A stretch of DNA of 6,014 nucleotides from positions 1-6,014 of the forward strand of contig JAFTUB010000121.1 in the NCBI GenBank assembly GCA_017466495.1, given 5' to 3'. Below, one piece after another: positions 5,936-6,014 of the stretch. Every line of letters begins with the position of its first letter. The stretch's first letter is position 1. Made by a program: the position numbers and the translations under genes. This DNA comes from Clostridia bacterium (GTDB lineage Bacteria; Bacillota; Clostridia; Oscillospirales; CAG-272). The notes beneath the pieces are model-generated. The model ran no database searches and was not told the DNA's origin. It saw nothing but the letters and a program-made list of their open reading frames with translations.

Positions 5936-5972
5936 TGCAGAGGAAGCCGCGTTTAACGCGGCTTCCTCTGCA
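5936..5972. repeat. Perfect 16-bp-stem hairpin upstream of the XRE regulator
   Basis: TGCAGAGGAAGCCGCG (5936-5951) and its exact complement (5957-5972) flank a five-base TTTAA loop. The stem is GC-rich and flawless. Neither side carries a proper T run: the plus side continues TGAATATATCC and the minus side CTTTCAACTG. It is therefore a weak match to a classic terminator, but it sits where a terminator for a gene beyond the right edge would be, and reading from the right it would shield the regulator promoter from read-through. It could also be a dispersed palindromic repeat. Confidence 0.7.
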
Positions 5973-6014
5973 TGAATATATCCGTTTTCGGGTAGGCCAT
6001 CACCCACCCAAGAA

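Noticed and set aside
5935..6014. Plus-strand GTG-started open frame running through the hairpin to the window edge
   Set aside because: It has no ribosome binding site, reads through a perfect hairpin and resembles no known protein start.

Overview
The window is an ordinary-looking chromosomal stretch, most likely from an anaerobic Clostridia-type Firmicute of the Oscillospiraceae/Ruminococcaceae kind. That assignment is an inference. It rests on moderately GC-rich coding DNA with AT-rich promoters, strong GGAGG/AGGTGG-type ribosome binding sites, sigma-A-like promoters, a TTG start, rho-independent terminators and the style of the proteins. No rRNA, tRNA or marker gene allows a species call.

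Layout, left to right. Positions 1-97 hold a GC-rich inverted-repeat block that serves as the candidate terminator of asnB. An asparagine synthetase gene (asnB, minus strand, 98-1948) follows. A 218-bp divergent promoter region (1949-2166) separates it from a plus-strand operon: hflK (2167-3141, TTG start), hflC (3138-4028, 4-bp ATGA overlap) and a RimJ/RimL-like GNAT acetyltransferase (4039-4623, 10 bp after hflC). A perfect 11-bp hairpin terminator at 4630-4659 ends this operon. The same hairpin also lies downstream of the convergent minus-strand gene, an XRE-type helix-turn-helix regulator with a long helical C-terminal region (4700-5827). The regulator has a clear promoter (TTGTGG, 17 bp, TATAAT) at 5868-5896. 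The last ~120 bp carry that promoter and a perfect 16-bp-stem hairpin, with no confident gene.

Functional picture. AsnB makes asparagine from aspartate, glutamine and ATP. HflK and HflC are membrane-anchored SPFH (stomatin/prohibitin-like) proteins that in Escherichia coli form a large complex around the FtsH protease; FtsH itself is not in this window. The acetyltransferase probably travels on the same transcript as hflKC, but its substrate is unknown. The XRE regulator is a separate convergent unit with unknown targets. I found no mobile element, CRISPR array, tRNA or rRNA, and no clear new system. The most notable features are the hflKC-acetyltransferase operon in a Gram-positive-like background, a short sequence shared by the two divergent promoters, and two structured intergenic elements at the window edges.
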